From positions 1,178,001 through 1,242,000 of the forward strand of contig OX460916.1 of NCBI GenBank assembly GCA_949788275.1: a stretch of DNA of 64,000 bases, written 5' to 3'. The notes under the pieces are model-generated. The model was not told where the DNA came from. It saw nothing but the letters and a program-made list of their open reading frames with translations, and did not search any database. The stretch is from Weeksellaceae bacterium. GTDB taxonomy: Bacteria > Bacteroidota > Bacteroidia > Flavobacteriales > Weeksellaceae. Made by a program: the position numbers and the translations under genes. This document shows positions 43,025 to 52,138 of the stretch, piece by piece; positions within the stretch are counted from its first letter, which is position 1, and every line of letters begins with the position of its first letter.

Positions 43025-43816
43025 ATGAAAAAAAATCCGTTGATTCTCGGTTTATTCGCATTTACAGCAACTTTATATTCTTGCAATAGCGATGATGATG
43101 CTCCACTTGTTGAACCAATCGTTAAAAAACATTTAATTAAATCAATTGAGGTACGCAGTCTTGATGATTCTAATCCATCGAATTTAGAGTACGATGAGAG
43201 TCGTTTTTATTTTACCTACGAAAATGATCGATTGGTAAAATTAGAAAATGATTTAAAAACGTACAACACTAACTTTATTTATGAAAACAATAGTTTAACA
43301 CGCATTGATCAATTCTCTCATGGCAAATTACAGTCAACCGTTAATCTGACTTATCTGGACAATCTATTAAAAACATCTTTAACTTATGAAAAAGGGATTG
43401 CTACAGAGCGACATGATTATCTATATACTAATCGGAAATTAGTACAAGAGAATATATGTTCAAAAGCTGAATTATGCGATGGGAAGTATGGAAAAAAATA
43501 CACCTATAGCAATGATAATATTATTCAATCGGTTGATAATTCGTATTATAAATCGACTTCAACGTATACATTTGATAACTCTAAACATGCATTTTCGGAT
43601 ATGCCTGCTGTAATTCAAACAGTTTATCATGAATCTTTTCAATCATTGAACAAAAATAATGTAATAAATGAAAAACAAGATTGGTCTAGTGATGGCACGA
43701 TCAATCGTGCAGTAGTATATACCTACCAACTCGATGCAGATAATTTCCCTTTAACAATTGTGGGAACCAATGAAAAAGGACAGGAGTATATTCGTATAAC
43801 TTATACTTATCAGTAA
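43025..43816 (+). CDS. Lipoprotein, second of three paralogues
   Basis: 263 residues with a lipobox L-Y-S-C-N-S-D-D-D. It shares with its neighbours F-Y-F-T-Y-E-N-D-R-L-V-K, Y-L-D-N-L-L-K-T, V-Q-E-N-I-C-S, Y-T-Y-S-N-D-N-I, F-S-D-M-P-A-V-I-Q-T-V-Y-H and the terminal N-F-P-L-T-I-V-G-x-N-E-K-G-Q-E-Y-I-R-I-T-Y-T-Y. It is closest in layout to the first paralogue and is framed by the two copies of the 127-bp element, which suggests local duplication. Function unknown. Confidence 0.78.
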   Translation: MKKNPLILGLFAFTATLYSCNSDDDAPLVEPIVKKHLIKSIEVRSLDDSNPSNLEYDESRFYFTYENDRLVKLENDLKTYNTNFIYENNSLTRIDQFSHGKLQSTVNLTYLDNLLKTSLTYEKGIATERHDYLYTNRKLVQENICSKAELCDGKYGKKYTYSNDNIIQSVDNSYYKSTSTYTFDNSKHAFSDMPAVIQTVYHESFQSLNKNNVINEKQDWSSDGTINRAVVYTYQLDADNFPLTIVGTNEKGQEYIRITYTYQ

Positions 43817-43851
43817 AATTTAACAATACTAATTTATAGCATTTAAAATAG

Positions 43852-43878
43852 AAAATCCCTGTATATCAGGGTTTTTTT
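43852..43878 (+). terminator. Terminator of the second lipoprotein paralogue
   Basis: Stem CCCTG / CAGGG extended by A-T pairs and followed by a T-run. Confidence 0.7.
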
Positions 43879-43934
43879 ATTTTATACCTATAAGTCGACT
43901 CCAAAATAAGAGCATTCAAAAATCTAAATTATCC

Positions 43935-44061
43935 ACCCGGATTGCGCGAGGGATTGCAGCATTTGTTTGAGCTTTTTGGTGAAGTGAAACGGAACTGAAA
44001 AGCGAGTGCGGAAAGCCCGGCCACTTCTTGTTGTTGTGAAACTACAAGAAGTGAGAGCGCC
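43935..44061. repeat. 127-bp palindromic element, copy B
   Basis: Same sequence as copy A except for five positions. In the terminal hairpin, CACTTCTTGT / ACAAGAAGTG keeps pairing although both arms have changed relative to copy A. Confidence 0.9.
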
Positions 44062-44076
44062 CTAAAAATGAGTAGC

Positions 44077-44775
44077 CTAAAGCGATTCTTGTTCGAGAGC
44101 GAGGATGTATTTATCGATATATAATTGTTTTTCCTTTGATTTGTACTGTTGGATATATCGTGGGTGTTCTAAGACTGTTAGTTGATTAAACAATTCAGCT
44201 TCTTGATTGAGTTTATCGATGAAGATGGCATTTTTCTTACCCAACACAAATACTTCTTTGGTGTCTAGACCAAGCGCAATATGGTTTTTTAAAGTGGTGA
44301 TCATAAAGTCTTTTAGGTCTTTGAATAATGAAGCATCGTCATAGTAATTGGCATTGACCCAATTACCGTTGGACTTTTGACGAACAATAGCCAAAGGAAA
44401 GGGGGAATTGATATAAAATTTTTGGTAGAATTTTTTTACCCCACCATAATCGGCAATCATATCGTAGATAAAAACAGAAGAAATTTCGTGGGTGTGAGCG
44501 GTTTTCATAGGTATACCACAGACAGCTTCTAATCGTTTAGTGTCGGTAAAAGGTACGCCTGTTACTCCAGCACCATGTCTGCTTGGATTAATACCGACCA
44601 TAAATTTACGCTGATTAGAATCGTTGTAATAGGTATGGTAAAACTTTTCCATGACCAGCAGCGTCTCGGGATTATCGATATAGGGATTAATTACACGAAA
44701 TTCGTTAGGCAATTTGCCAGCGAAGTGGAGGTTTTGGTTAAACTCTATAATTTTATGGGCAATGGTTTTAGGCAT
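44077..44775 (-). CDS. SMUG2-like uracil-DNA glycosylase (DUF4918 type)
   Basis: 232 residues. The uracil-DNA-glycosylase superfamily loop is G-I-N-P-S-R-H-G-A-G (residues 61-70) followed by V-T-G-V-P-F-T-D. The C-terminal loop E-H-P-R-Y-I-Q-Q-Y occupies the place of the usual His-Pro-Ser motif. This pattern agrees with SMUG2-like glycosylases described from Bacteroidota. It should remove uracil or related bases from DNA. It lies between lipoprotein paralogues on the opposite strand, next to repeat copy B, and has an independent promoter. Family assignment is by motif recognition only. Confidence 0.75.
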   Translation of the reverse strand: MPKTIAHKIIEFNQNLHFAGKLPNEFRVINPYIDNPETLLVMEKFYHTYYNDSNQRKFMVGINPSRHGAGVTGVPFTDTKRLEAVCGIPMKTAHTHEISSVFIYDMIADYGGVKKFYQKFYINSPFPLAIVRQKSNGNWVNANYYDDASLFKDLKDFMITTLKNHIALGLDTKEVFVLGKKNAIFIDKLNQEAELFNQLTVLEHPRYIQQYKSKEKQLYIDKYILALEQESL

Positions 44776-45263
44776 AGTGGTGATTGTATTAAAACATTAC
44801 AAACTGGTATACAAATAAATCTAATTTCACTCTTATAACGCTTTCATCGCTATGGGCTCCATGGTTAACTGAACCTGAAATAAGATTTACTTGATGAACA
44901 AATTTAATCTTCGCTTATTATTTTAAAGTATTTTTCTAGTTATATCAAATATAGGTGATTAAAAGTATGAACCGATCTTTATTCCATTCGGTAAACATGA
45001 ACTTGTTGAAACAAAAAATGCTCTTAATTCTTGGCTTTTGCAACTTGCAACTAAAATAGTATTGTATGAAGCATACGCATTGGTAAAAACTAAATTCGCT
45101 AACTCCATATGAACTCGATTTTAGCGGTTTTTTGGTCTAACATTATCCATTTATACAATAATAATTTTTTAATAACACACCTTAACTAACTTATAATGAG
45201 TGTTATTAAGTAAAATAAGAATTGGAATAACGCTTGCGAATTTGTTTTTTTACAAACAAAAAA
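44776..45263. other. Intergenic region upstream of the third lipoprotein
   Basis: 488 bases with no convincing gene or RNA. The only structure I see is a dyad TTAATAACAC / GTGTTATTAA at 45169-45178 and 45200-45209. Confidence 0.5.
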
Positions 45264-46082
45264 ATGAGAAAATTAAATCTATTAAAATTCATATTTGCCT
45301 TTATAGTTGGGTGTGTATGTATGGCTTGTTCGAGCGATGAAAATTCGAAAAAGGAGACTGAATCTCCTGAAAAAAAAATTAAAACCCTGGAGTACACGAT
45401 TTATGATAACATCTTTAGTAAGAAAGCTCCGAATGAGTTTATTACCTTTAGAGGGGAGTTTATGTATGAAAACAATCGGCCAGTAAAGCTAATAGCCACT
45501 GCGATTAATCTAAAAAATGAAGCCTTTTTTGAATACCAAGGTGATCAAATGAAGAGAATTAAAGTGTATGATGGTCAGGTGATGGATCATGAGATTGACT
45601 ATTTCTATAAGAATAATCTTCTTGATTACAGTCGATTAGTTGATAATTATGGTGATGTTGAACGAAGAGTTTACCTGTTTAACAATCAGCAACTCGTACA
45701 AGAAACAGTCTGTGATATGGAAGAGGAAGAATGCGTAACCGAGGATTTAATTTTGTATACCTATGCTGGAAGTAATATAACAGAAACCACAGAGCAGTTT
45801 GACTCGGGTATTGAGACGAAGATTTCGTATACGTTTGACCGTTCTATGAATCCATTTATCCATATGCCTTTAGCGATTCGAATTCTTTATCAGGAAGATT
45901 TAGCCTCACTAAACACCAACAACGTAATTCAGCAGACCCTCCATGGAAGAAGTGGAACCAATGATTTGCCAATAGTAATTCATTACACCTATGTATTGGA
46001 TTCGGATAATTATCCGTTGACCGTTATTGGAAAAGATAGTTCAGGGAAGGAATATGTTCGCATTGCTTACACGTATTTATAG
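45264..46082 (+). CDS. Lipoprotein, third of three paralogues
   Basis: 272 residues from the ATG at 45264; the frame opens ten codons earlier, but those add charged residues before the signal peptide M-R-K-L-N-L-L-K-F-I. The lipobox is V-C-M-A-C-S-S-D-E-N. It shares with the two upstream genes Y-E-N-N-R-P-V-K, Y-K-N-N-L-L-D-Y, V-Q-E-T-V-C-D, Y-T-Y-A-G-S-N-I, I-H-M-P-L-A-I-R-I-L-Y-Q, L-N-T-N-N-V-I-Q and the terminal N-Y-P-L-T-V-I-G-K-D-S-S-G-K-E-Y-V-R-I-A-Y-T-Y. It is the most divergent of the three and is separated from them by the minus-strand glycosylase. Confidence 0.78.
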   Translation: MRKLNLLKFIFAFIVGCVCMACSSDENSKKETESPEKKIKTLEYTIYDNIFSKKAPNEFITFRGEFMYENNRPVKLIATAINLKNEAFFEYQGDQMKRIKVYDGQVMDHEIDYFYKNNLLDYSRLVDNYGDVERRVYLFNNQQLVQETVCDMEEEECVTEDLILYTYAGSNITETTEQFDSGIETKISYTFDRSMNPFIHMPLAIRILYQEDLASLNTNNVIQQTLHGRSGTNDLPIVIHYTYVLDSDNYPLTVIGKDSSGKEYVRIAYTYL

Positions 46083-46115
46083 TTAAAAAATACAGTTAAA
46101 AAACTACAGTTAAAG

Positions 46116-46147
46116 AAAAAGCCCTGTTTATAAAAACAGGGCTTTTT
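46116..46147. terminator. Bidirectional terminator between the third lipoprotein and valS
   Basis: Perfect 14-bp stem (AAAAAGCCCTGTTT / AAACAGGGCTTTTT) with a 4-base loop, between convergent genes. Confidence 0.88.
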
Positions 46148-46163
46148 ATATATAGATAGGTGC

Positions 46164-48785
46164 TTATAAAGCCGTTAATTGTTCTTTAATTTGAGCAATT
46201 TTTTCTAAGGCATCGGCCTCTTTCTTGCGTTCTGCTGCAACCACCTGATCGGGTGCACCCGCCATGAATTTCTCATTGGACAATTTTTTGCGAACCGAAT
46301 TTAAGAAACCTTCGTTGTAAGCGATTTCTTTTTCTAGTTTATCTTTCTCCGCTTCAACATCTATATTTTCACTCATAGGCACCATAAATTCGATGGTTCC
46401 TACACGGAAAGCAAATCCTTTCTCAGGCTTTTCTGTGGTATGAAAACGTTCCACATTGCCTAATTTAGAAAATACATCGACATAGATTTCCTGCTCAGCT
46501 TGGGCGTCAGCAAAAATTGCTAAAGCTTCTTTAGGGGACATTCCTTTTTCTGAACGAAGACCACGAATAGCAGTTGTTGCTTCTTTGGTATTTTCGAAAC
46601 GTCTAATGATGGTTTCATCAAATGGTTTTACCGTAGGATAAGCCGTAATAATTAGGGCTTCTTCGGTGGTACGTTCTTTTAATAAATGCCATAACTCTTC
46701 GGTTAAGAAAGGCATAAATGGGTGAAGCACTTTTAAAACTTCCTCTAAATAGGTAATGGTAATTTGGTATGTTTTTGCATCGATTGGTTCACCGTAAGCA
46801 GGTTTAATGGCTTCGAGGTACCAAGAACAGAAATCATCCCAGATGAGTTTATAAATGGCCATCAACGAATCAGACAAACGGTATTTCTCGTAGTTAGCCT
46901 CGATATCGGTTAATGTTTGGTTGAATTTATGTTCGAACCATTCAACGGCTTTCAGTTGAGCTGATGATTGGGTTAAAGTATCATCAACCTCCCACCCTTT
47001 GATTAAGCGGAAAGCATTCCATATTTTATTGGCAAAATTACGTCCTTGAACACATAAATCGGTATCGAATGGTAAATCGTTTCCAGCAGGAGCCGTTAAC
47101 AACATTCCCATACGCGTCGCATCGGCTCCGTATTCGTTCATTAATTCAATTGGGTCGGGAGAATTCCCTAATGATTTAGACATTTTGCGGCCTAATTTAT
47201 CACGGACAATCCCTGTAAAATAAACATTTTGAAAAGGTAATTCCTGACGGAATTCGTAACCAGCAACAATCATACGAGCCACCCAGAAGAAAATAATATC
47301 GGGCCCAGTCACCAAGTCTTGTGTTGGATAATAATAGTTAATTTCTTCGTTCTCTGGATGATTAATTCCGTCGAATACGGCCAAAGGCCATAACCAAGCC
47401 GAAAACCAAGTATCCAATGCATCTTCATCTTGACGCAAGTCGTTTATAGTTAAGTTCGCAATCCCTGTTTTAGCTTGTGCCAATGGAAGTGCCTCTTCAA
47501 TGGTTAAGGCGACAACGAAATCTTCATTGCCTTCGCCATAGAAAAAAGCAGGAATTTGGTGCCCCCACCACAATTGACGAGAAATGTTCCAATCGGTTAC
47601 ATTTTCCATCCAGTTACGGTAGGTATTTTTAAATTTCGCTGGGTGTAATTGAATGGTATCATTCATTACATTCTCTAAAGCAGGTTTAGCTAAATCGGTC
47701 ATTTTTAAAAACCATTGATTCGAAATCTTTGGTTCGATAACCGCTCCCGTACGTTCAGAAGTTCCAACTTTATTGGTATAATTTTCTACTTTATCTAATA
47801 GGCCCTTTTCTTCCAATTCTTTTTCAATGGCTTTACGCACTTTAAAACGGTCCATTCCTTCATAATGAAGACCTAGGTCGTTTAATTTGGCTTCGTCCGT
47901 AAAAATATCGATGAAATCAAGGTGATGTTTTTTTCCTAATTCGTAATCATTGGTATCGTGCGCAGGGGTAACTTTTAGGCAACCTGTTCCAAATTCAATG
48001 TCTACGTATTCGTCTTCAATAATAGCAATTGAGCGCCCCACAATAGGAATAATAACTTTTTTTCCTTTTAACCATTCGTAACGTTCATCATTTGGGTTAA
48101 TACAAACAGCGGTATCACCAAAAATAGTCTCAGGACGTGTGGTGGCTACGACAATGTATTGATCTGTACCCTCAACTTGGTAACGAAGGTGGTATAGTTT
48201 TCCATTTTTATCCACATGGATTACCTCTTCATCCGAAATATTGGTTTTTGCTTCAGGGTCCCAGTTCACCATACGGTAACCACGGTAAATAAGTCCTTTA
48301 TTGAATAAATCGACAAACACGCGTTGAACCGATTCGGACATATCATCGTCCATTGTAAATTTGGTGCGATCCCAATCACATGAAGCACCTAATTTCTTTA
48401 ATTGATCAAGGATAATTCCACCATGTTTATGGGTCCATTCCCAAGCGTGTTCTAAAAAGGCCTCACGACCAATGTCAAATTTAGAGACGCCTTCTTCTTT
48501 TAGCTTCGCAACGACTTTAGCTTCAGTAGCAATAGAGGCATGATCGGTCCCAGGGACCCAGCACGCATTAAACCCACGCATACGGGCACGACGAATTAAG
48601 ACGTCCTGAATCGTATTGTTTAACATATGTCCCATGTGTAAGACTCCGGTGACATTAGGTGGAGGGATTACAATGGTATAAGGTGTACGTTCGTCCGGTT
48701 TTGAACTGAAAAAGTCATTCTTCATCCAATACTGGTACCACTTGTCTTCAACATTTTGTGGTGTGTACTTCGTTGCGATTTCCAT
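46164..48785 (-). CDS. valS: Valyl-tRNA synthetase
   Basis: 873 residues, normal length. Class I signatures: [13 protein letters not shown] (residues 41-53) and [11 protein letters not shown] near residue 530. The editing domain contains [15 protein letters not shown]-terminal coiled-coil tRNA-binding arm ends the protein ([11 protein letters not shown]). It charges tRNA-Val. Monocistronic with a -7 box 32 bases upstream and a shared terminator. Confidence 0.97.
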   Translation of the reverse strand: MEIATKYTPQNVEDKWYQYWMKNDFFSSKPDERTPYTIVIPPPNVTGVLHMGHMLNNTIQDVLIRRARMRGFNACWVPGTDHASIATEAKVVAKLKEEGVSKFDIGREAFLEHAWEWTHKHGGIILDQLKKLGASCDWDRTKFTMDDDMSESVQRVFVDLFNKGLIYRGYRMVNWDPEAKTNISDEEVIHVDKNGKLYHLRYQVEGTDQYIVVATTRPETIFGDTAVCINPNDERYEWLKGKKVIIPIVGRSIAIIEDEYVDIEFGTGCLKVTPAHDTNDYELGKKHHLDFIDIFTDEAKLNDLGLHYEGMDRFKVRKAIEKELEEKGLLDKVENYTNKVGTSERTGAVIEPKISNQWFLKMTDLAKPALENVMNDTIQLHPAKFKNTYRNWMENVTDWNISRQLWWGHQIPAFFYGEGNEDFVVALTIEEALPLAQAKTGIANLTINDLRQDEDALDTWFSAWLWPLAVFDGINHPENEEINYYYPTQDLVTGPDIIFFWVARMIVAGYEFRQELPFQNVYFTGIVRDKLGRKMSKSLGNSPDPIELMNEYGADATRMGMLLTAPAGNDLPFDTDLCVQGRNFANKIWNAFRLIKGWEVDDTLTQSSAQLKAVEWFEHKFNQTLTDIEANYEKYRLSDSLMAIYKLIWDDFCSWYLEAIKPAYGEPIDAKTYQITITYLEEVLKVLHPFMPFLTEELWHLLKERTTEEALIITAYPTVKPFDETIIRRFENTKEATTAIRGLRSEKGMSPKEALAIFADAQAEQEIYVDVFSKLGNVERFHTTEKPEKGFAFRVGTIEFMVPMSENIDVEAEKDKLEKEIAYNEGFLNSVRKKLSNEKFMAGAPDQVVAAERKKEADALEKIAQIKEQLTAL

Positions 48786-48816
48786 ACTTTTTTTGTCTAA
48801 AAGATTGTTAAAGTTG

Positions 48817-48824
48817 CAAATTTA
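48817..48824 (-). promoter_or_regulatory. valS -7 box TAAATTTG
   Basis: Exact TAnnTTTG match on the minus strand, 32-39 bases upstream of the ATG. Confidence 0.5.
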
Positions 48825-49001
48825 GTATAACTAATCAATGTAACGTTAGAAAAGCGCATAAAAAATCTCAATTTCCCTAGGGATAAAGCCAAATAACACC
48901 ACTTTTTATTTTTATTTGATTATAAAGAATCCGTAATCTAGTATAATGGATGAACTAGTCTGCGAATGGCTTAAAAATAATTTAATGTTTTGATGGTAAC
49001 G

Positions 49002-50669
49002 TCATTCAAATTGGCCTTCTTGCTGCATAATCACTTTCAATTGATTTAACTCATTCGCAGTTAATTTCTTCCAATAAAATCCGGATTTTATATTCTTAGG
49101 ATTGTACAACTGTGGAAAACTTTTTAATGCATAAAAATTATTTAGTTGTTCGTAGGTAATCGCTGGCAGCGTCATATTAAACATGAATACCTGTTTGTGG
49201 GGGACATTAAATTTTAAATTACCTACTTGATACTTATGGTATAAATTGTGAGAATATGTTTGTGGAATGACTAGTTGTTTCAAGTTATAATTGACCATAT
49301 ACTGACTCAAATGAAAAATAGGCATGTATTTTTGAATAGTGAAAGGTTTAAGAATACAAAAAATAACGAAGATCGAAAAGCCTAAACCTATTTGCTTAAC
49401 TATTTTAGAAGTCAACGCCAATTCACGAATCAAAACAAAAACGAGAATAAACGCAGCATCAAGCATAAATCGATACTGGGCTGACTGGAAAAAAATAATC
49501 GCGCACTTTAGAAAAAGAATTAAAATTAGCAAACTGAATATTTTTCTTTTTTTAATCATTGAAAATAGAGTGGCAACGACAAACAGCACCATAATACCTA
49601 AATGGATAAACCTTAAATAACTATCGATCAATAGCCATTTAATCAATTTATCAATGATTGTAAAATCACCTATTTCTTCCAATGTGTACTTCATATCAAA
49701 AGAATTAAGTAGACCATTGAATTCCGATTTTTGGTATAGCTCTACGGGCGAATTCCACGATAAAAAGTCCAAAGAAAATAACGATAATGGATGTAATAAA
49801 TTTGCAGAAACAATGATGCTTTTCATTATGAATAAGACAATTAAAATACCACTAGGCAAGAATAACTTATAATTAACTTTATAAGCATTGTGATGGATTG
49901 AATGTATTATTCGTAACACAATAAAAATAGGTAGTGCAATTGAGGTAGGTTTAATGACAAAAATATACAGCGATAAAAACAAATATTCCTCTAAGTATTC
50001 AGGTTTCATCTTTTTCAATAATAGTTCTGAAACAATTATTAGACTGAATATATAAACTGGTAAATCTGTTGAAGGGGTATGTGTGTAAATTAAAAAAAAA
50101 GGGAAAAACAGTAATAATGCCCATTGTTTCTTTTCGTATATATAAATTAAGTATGCAATTAGTAGTACTAAATTTAATCGCAAAAAAGGATTCAAAAGAT
50201 GATCAACGGAAGCTTCAAGTACATGCCAAATACTATTTTGAGCTAAAACCCATTCTAAATTAGAAATTCCTCTTACAAATCCAAATTCATTTAACCACTT
50301 AATCGTGGGAATATAGTAACTAAAGTGATCGAAGAGAAAAGGCATTATACTTGATGACAAAACAGCTATAAAACTGAACATCCAAAACGTGTACGCTTTA
50401 TAAAAGTTAAAATTAATCAATTGCTGATGTATTGCTCTATGTTGAAAAAAGTAAAACAATAGAGCAATGCCAATTAATAGACACTCAAAATAGCGATTAA
50501 GCGCCATGAAAAAAGCACTAAAATAAGCGATTAGAGAAATCGCAATAATCCCTTTTAAAAAAGTAGAGAAAAAGCCATTTCCGATAGTTGGCCATATTTT
50601 CTCGATAATTTTTCCCCATAAGTAGAAGAAGAACAAGCCACCAAAAGAAAACAGAATAAGTAATAGCAT
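49002..50669 (-). CDS. Polytopic membrane protein, possible GT-C-type glycosyltransferase
   Basis: 555 residues with about twelve hydrophobic segments and a short soluble C terminus. The early loop F-D-H-F-S-Y-Y-I-P-T-I-K-W-L-N, with an acidic residue just after a membrane helix, resembles the first-loop Asp of GT-C glycosyltransferases that use lipid-linked sugars. Similar large proteins are annotated only as LIC_10190-type family membrane proteins. It is a lone minus-strand gene without sugar-nucleotide genes nearby, so a substrate cannot be named. The base composition is more AT-rich than that of adjacent valS, possibly marking accessory DNA. Confidence 0.7.
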   Translation of the reverse strand: MLLLILFSFGGLFFFYLWGKIIEKIWPTIGNGFFSTFLKGIIAISLIAYFSAFFMALNRYFECLLIGIALLFYFFQHRAIHQQLINFNFYKAYTFWMFSFIAVLSSSIMPFLFDHFSYYIPTIKWLNEFGFVRGISNLEWVLAQNSIWHVLEASVDHLLNPFLRLNLVLLIAYLIYIYEKKQWALLLFFPFFLIYTHTPSTDLPVYIFSLIIVSELLLKKMKPEYLEEYLFLSLYIFVIKPTSIALPIFIVLRIIHSIHHNAYKVNYKLFLPSGILIVLFIMKSIIVSANLLHPLSLFSLDFLSWNSPVELYQKSEFNGLLNSFDMKYTLEEIGDFTIIDKLIKWLLIDSYLRFIHLGIMVLFVVATLFSMIKKRKIFSLLILILFLKCAIIFFQSAQYRFMLDAAFILVFVLIRELALTSKIVKQIGLGFSIFVIFCILKPFTIQKYMPIFHLSQYMVNYNLKQLVIPQTYSHNLYHKYQVGNLKFNVPHKQVFMFNMTLPAITYEQLNNFYALKSFPQLYNPKNIKSGFYWKKLTANELNQLKVIMQQEGQFE

Positions 50670-50892
50670 AGCGATTAATAATAAAAAAGCTAAAATGATA
50701 AATATTTAAACAACGACAATTCAATATGTGCACTTTCTTTCCTATGCAGATAGTTTAATTACGCTAGATAAAATAATTATAAATACCGAGCCCTATATGT
50801 TAACCCTATTCAATCATCATTTTCATCTATTTAAAGTCGGAAATTATAAATAAAAATCATACAAGTTAAAACTATTTTTATATTTTAAATTG

Positions 50893-50900
50893 TATATTTG
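50893..50900 (+). promoter_or_regulatory. -7 box TATATTTG of the DUF1573 gene
   Basis: Exact TAnnTTTG match 22-29 bases upstream of the ATG at 50922. It rules out the longer reading frame that opens at 50898. Confidence 0.5.
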
Positions 50901-50921
50901 GTCTTATTAACTGGAATTTGT

Positions 50922-51287
50922 ATGAAAAAATTAATGTTTTTAGGCGCTTTTGCAATCGGTATTTCTACACTATTTGCACAAGAACTAAAATTAGGATCGG
51001 AAAATTTAGATTTAGGGACCATCAAATTGAATACAGAGGTAACCGCTAAAATGAAAGTTAGCAATGTCGGTGACAAACCGCTTGTTATTAAAAGTGTAGT
51101 AGGTTCTTGCAGCTGTACGATACCTGCATTTCCAACAACACCTATCGCTCCTGGGCAATCTGCTGAGATTACCATTAAGTACGATGCAGGATCTGTGGCT
51201 GGTGATTTTTCAAAATCAGTTACGGTAAGTTCGAACGATGTAAATGCATCGCGAAAAATCTTTCGTGTAAAAGGAAAAGCACAATAA
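50922..51287 (+). CDS. DUF1573 secreted protein
   Basis: 121 residues with a signal peptide (MKKLMFLGAFAIGISTLFAQ). The mature part is one Ig-like DUF1573 domain: L-D-L-G-T-I-K, a N-V-G-D-K-P-L-V-I-K strand, S-C-S-C-T with its conserved Cys pair, and I-A-P-G-Q-S-A-E-I-T-I-K-Y-D. These domains are ubiquitous in Bacteroidota periplasm, often in single copies; function unknown. Monocistronic with a terminator. Confidence 0.85.
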   Translation: MKKLMFLGAFAIGISTLFAQELKLGSENLDLGTIKLNTEVTAKMKVSNVGDKPLVIKSVVGSCSCTIPAFPTTPIAPGQSAEITIKYDAGSVAGDFSKSVTVSSNDVNASRKIFRVKGKAQ

Positions 51288-51297
51288 CAATCTACAT

Positions 51298-51329
51298 AAA
51301 AAAAGAGTTTCTAAAGTAACTCTTTTTTT
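51298..51329. terminator. Bidirectional terminator between DUF1573 and DtxR-like genes
   Basis: Stem AAAAGAGTT / AACTCTTTT (extended by A-T pairs) with an 8-base loop between convergent genes. Confidence 0.75.
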
Positions 51330-51364
51330 ATTTTATCTTGAAATTCATCTGATAAGTCTATACT

Positions 51365-52018
51365 TTAGCGCACCAACATACGCTCGGTCACTAACTTTGA
51401 AAATATATCTTCTTGTGTTCCGTTAATAAACACCTTCATGCTTTGATCAAAATCTTCGATGGCATTGACGGTGAAACGATCACCTAATTTAATGTTTTTA
51501 GTATTTAAAAATTTTAGAAACTCATCGGTGGAATAGGTTACTGCCGTAAATTCAAGCTCCTCACCTACTTTTGCCTCTGATAATTTTTTAAAATTCATTT
51601 TCTGAAAGTTACCCTCTTTATCAGGAATAGGAGAACCATGAGGATCCATCGTAGGAAATTCGAGAATTTCATCCATTTTATCGAAAAAGGCATTGCTTTG
51701 AATATGCTCTATTTGTTCAGCTATTTCATGTACTTCTTCCCATCCAAAACCCATTTTTTCGACAAGAAACATTTCGGTCAAACGGTGTTTACGAACTATT
51801 AGAGCTGCCCGCATAATCCCTTGATCGGTTAGGCGCAAAGGTTTATAACTCTCGTAGAAAACAAAATTCTTTTCAGAAAGTTTCTTCATCATGCTATTAA
51901 CCGTAGGCATTTTAATTTTTAAGCGTTCGCTTAAATCTTTTACAGACACCTCATCTTTTCCATTATGAGACAAATGAAATAAGGCTTTTAAATAGTTTTC
52001 TTCTACCAATGAAATCAT
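51365..52018 (-). CDS. DtxR/MntR-family metal-dependent repressor
   Basis: 217 residues. An N-terminal winged-helix domain (L-V-E-E-N-Y-L-K-A-L-F-H-L and M-P-T-V-N-S-M-M-K-K-L-S-E-K-N-F-V) precedes the metal-binding dimerisation domain (R-K-H-R-L-T-E-M-F-L with V-E, H-E-I-A-E-Q-I-E-H-I) and a C-terminal SH3-like/FeoA-like domain (G-D-R-F-T-V-N-A-I-E). The family represses metal uptake genes when Fe or Mn is bound. It diverges from a TonB-dependent receptor over 120 bp, and its own -7 box lies about 5 bases before its ATG. A DtxR-like palindrome sits on the receptor promoter. Confidence 0.9.
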   Translation of the reverse strand: MISLVEENYLKALFHLSHNGKDEVSVKDLSERLKIKMPTVNSMMKKLSEKNFVFYESYKPLRLTDQGIMRAALIVRKHRLTEMFLVEKMGFGWEEVHEIAEQIEHIQSNAFFDKMDEILEFPTMDPHGSPIPDKEGNFQKMNFKKLSEAKVGEELEFTAVTYSTDEFLKFLNTKNIKLGDRFTVNAIEDFDQSMKVFINGTQEDIFSKLVTERMLVR

Positions 52019-52022
52019 AAGA

Positions 52023-52030
52023 CAAATATA
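52023..52030 (-). promoter_or_regulatory. -7 box TATATTTG of the DtxR-like gene
   Basis: Exact TAnnTTTG match on the minus strand, only 4 bases before the ATG, implying an almost leaderless mRNA. Confidence 0.5.
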
Positions 52031-52089
52031 CTAAAGAATTCTCAAAAAGAGATTCAAAAGAAATATCATTTTTGTTTTCAAATAATTTT

Positions 52090-52105
52090 GTTAGATTTGC
52101 CTAAC
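52090..52105 (+). promoter_or_regulatory. Putative DtxR/MntR operator over the receptor promoter
   Basis: Palindrome GTTAG-ATTTGC-CTAAC, similar to the DtxR-type half site TTAG...CTAA. It contains a -7 box (TAGATTTG, 52092-52099) spaced 17 bases from a TTTG at 52071. A second box (TAATTTTG) adjoins at 52083-52090. Confidence 0.6.
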
Positions 52106-52138
52106 TTATTAATTCAAGAAAATAATTAATTTACTTAG

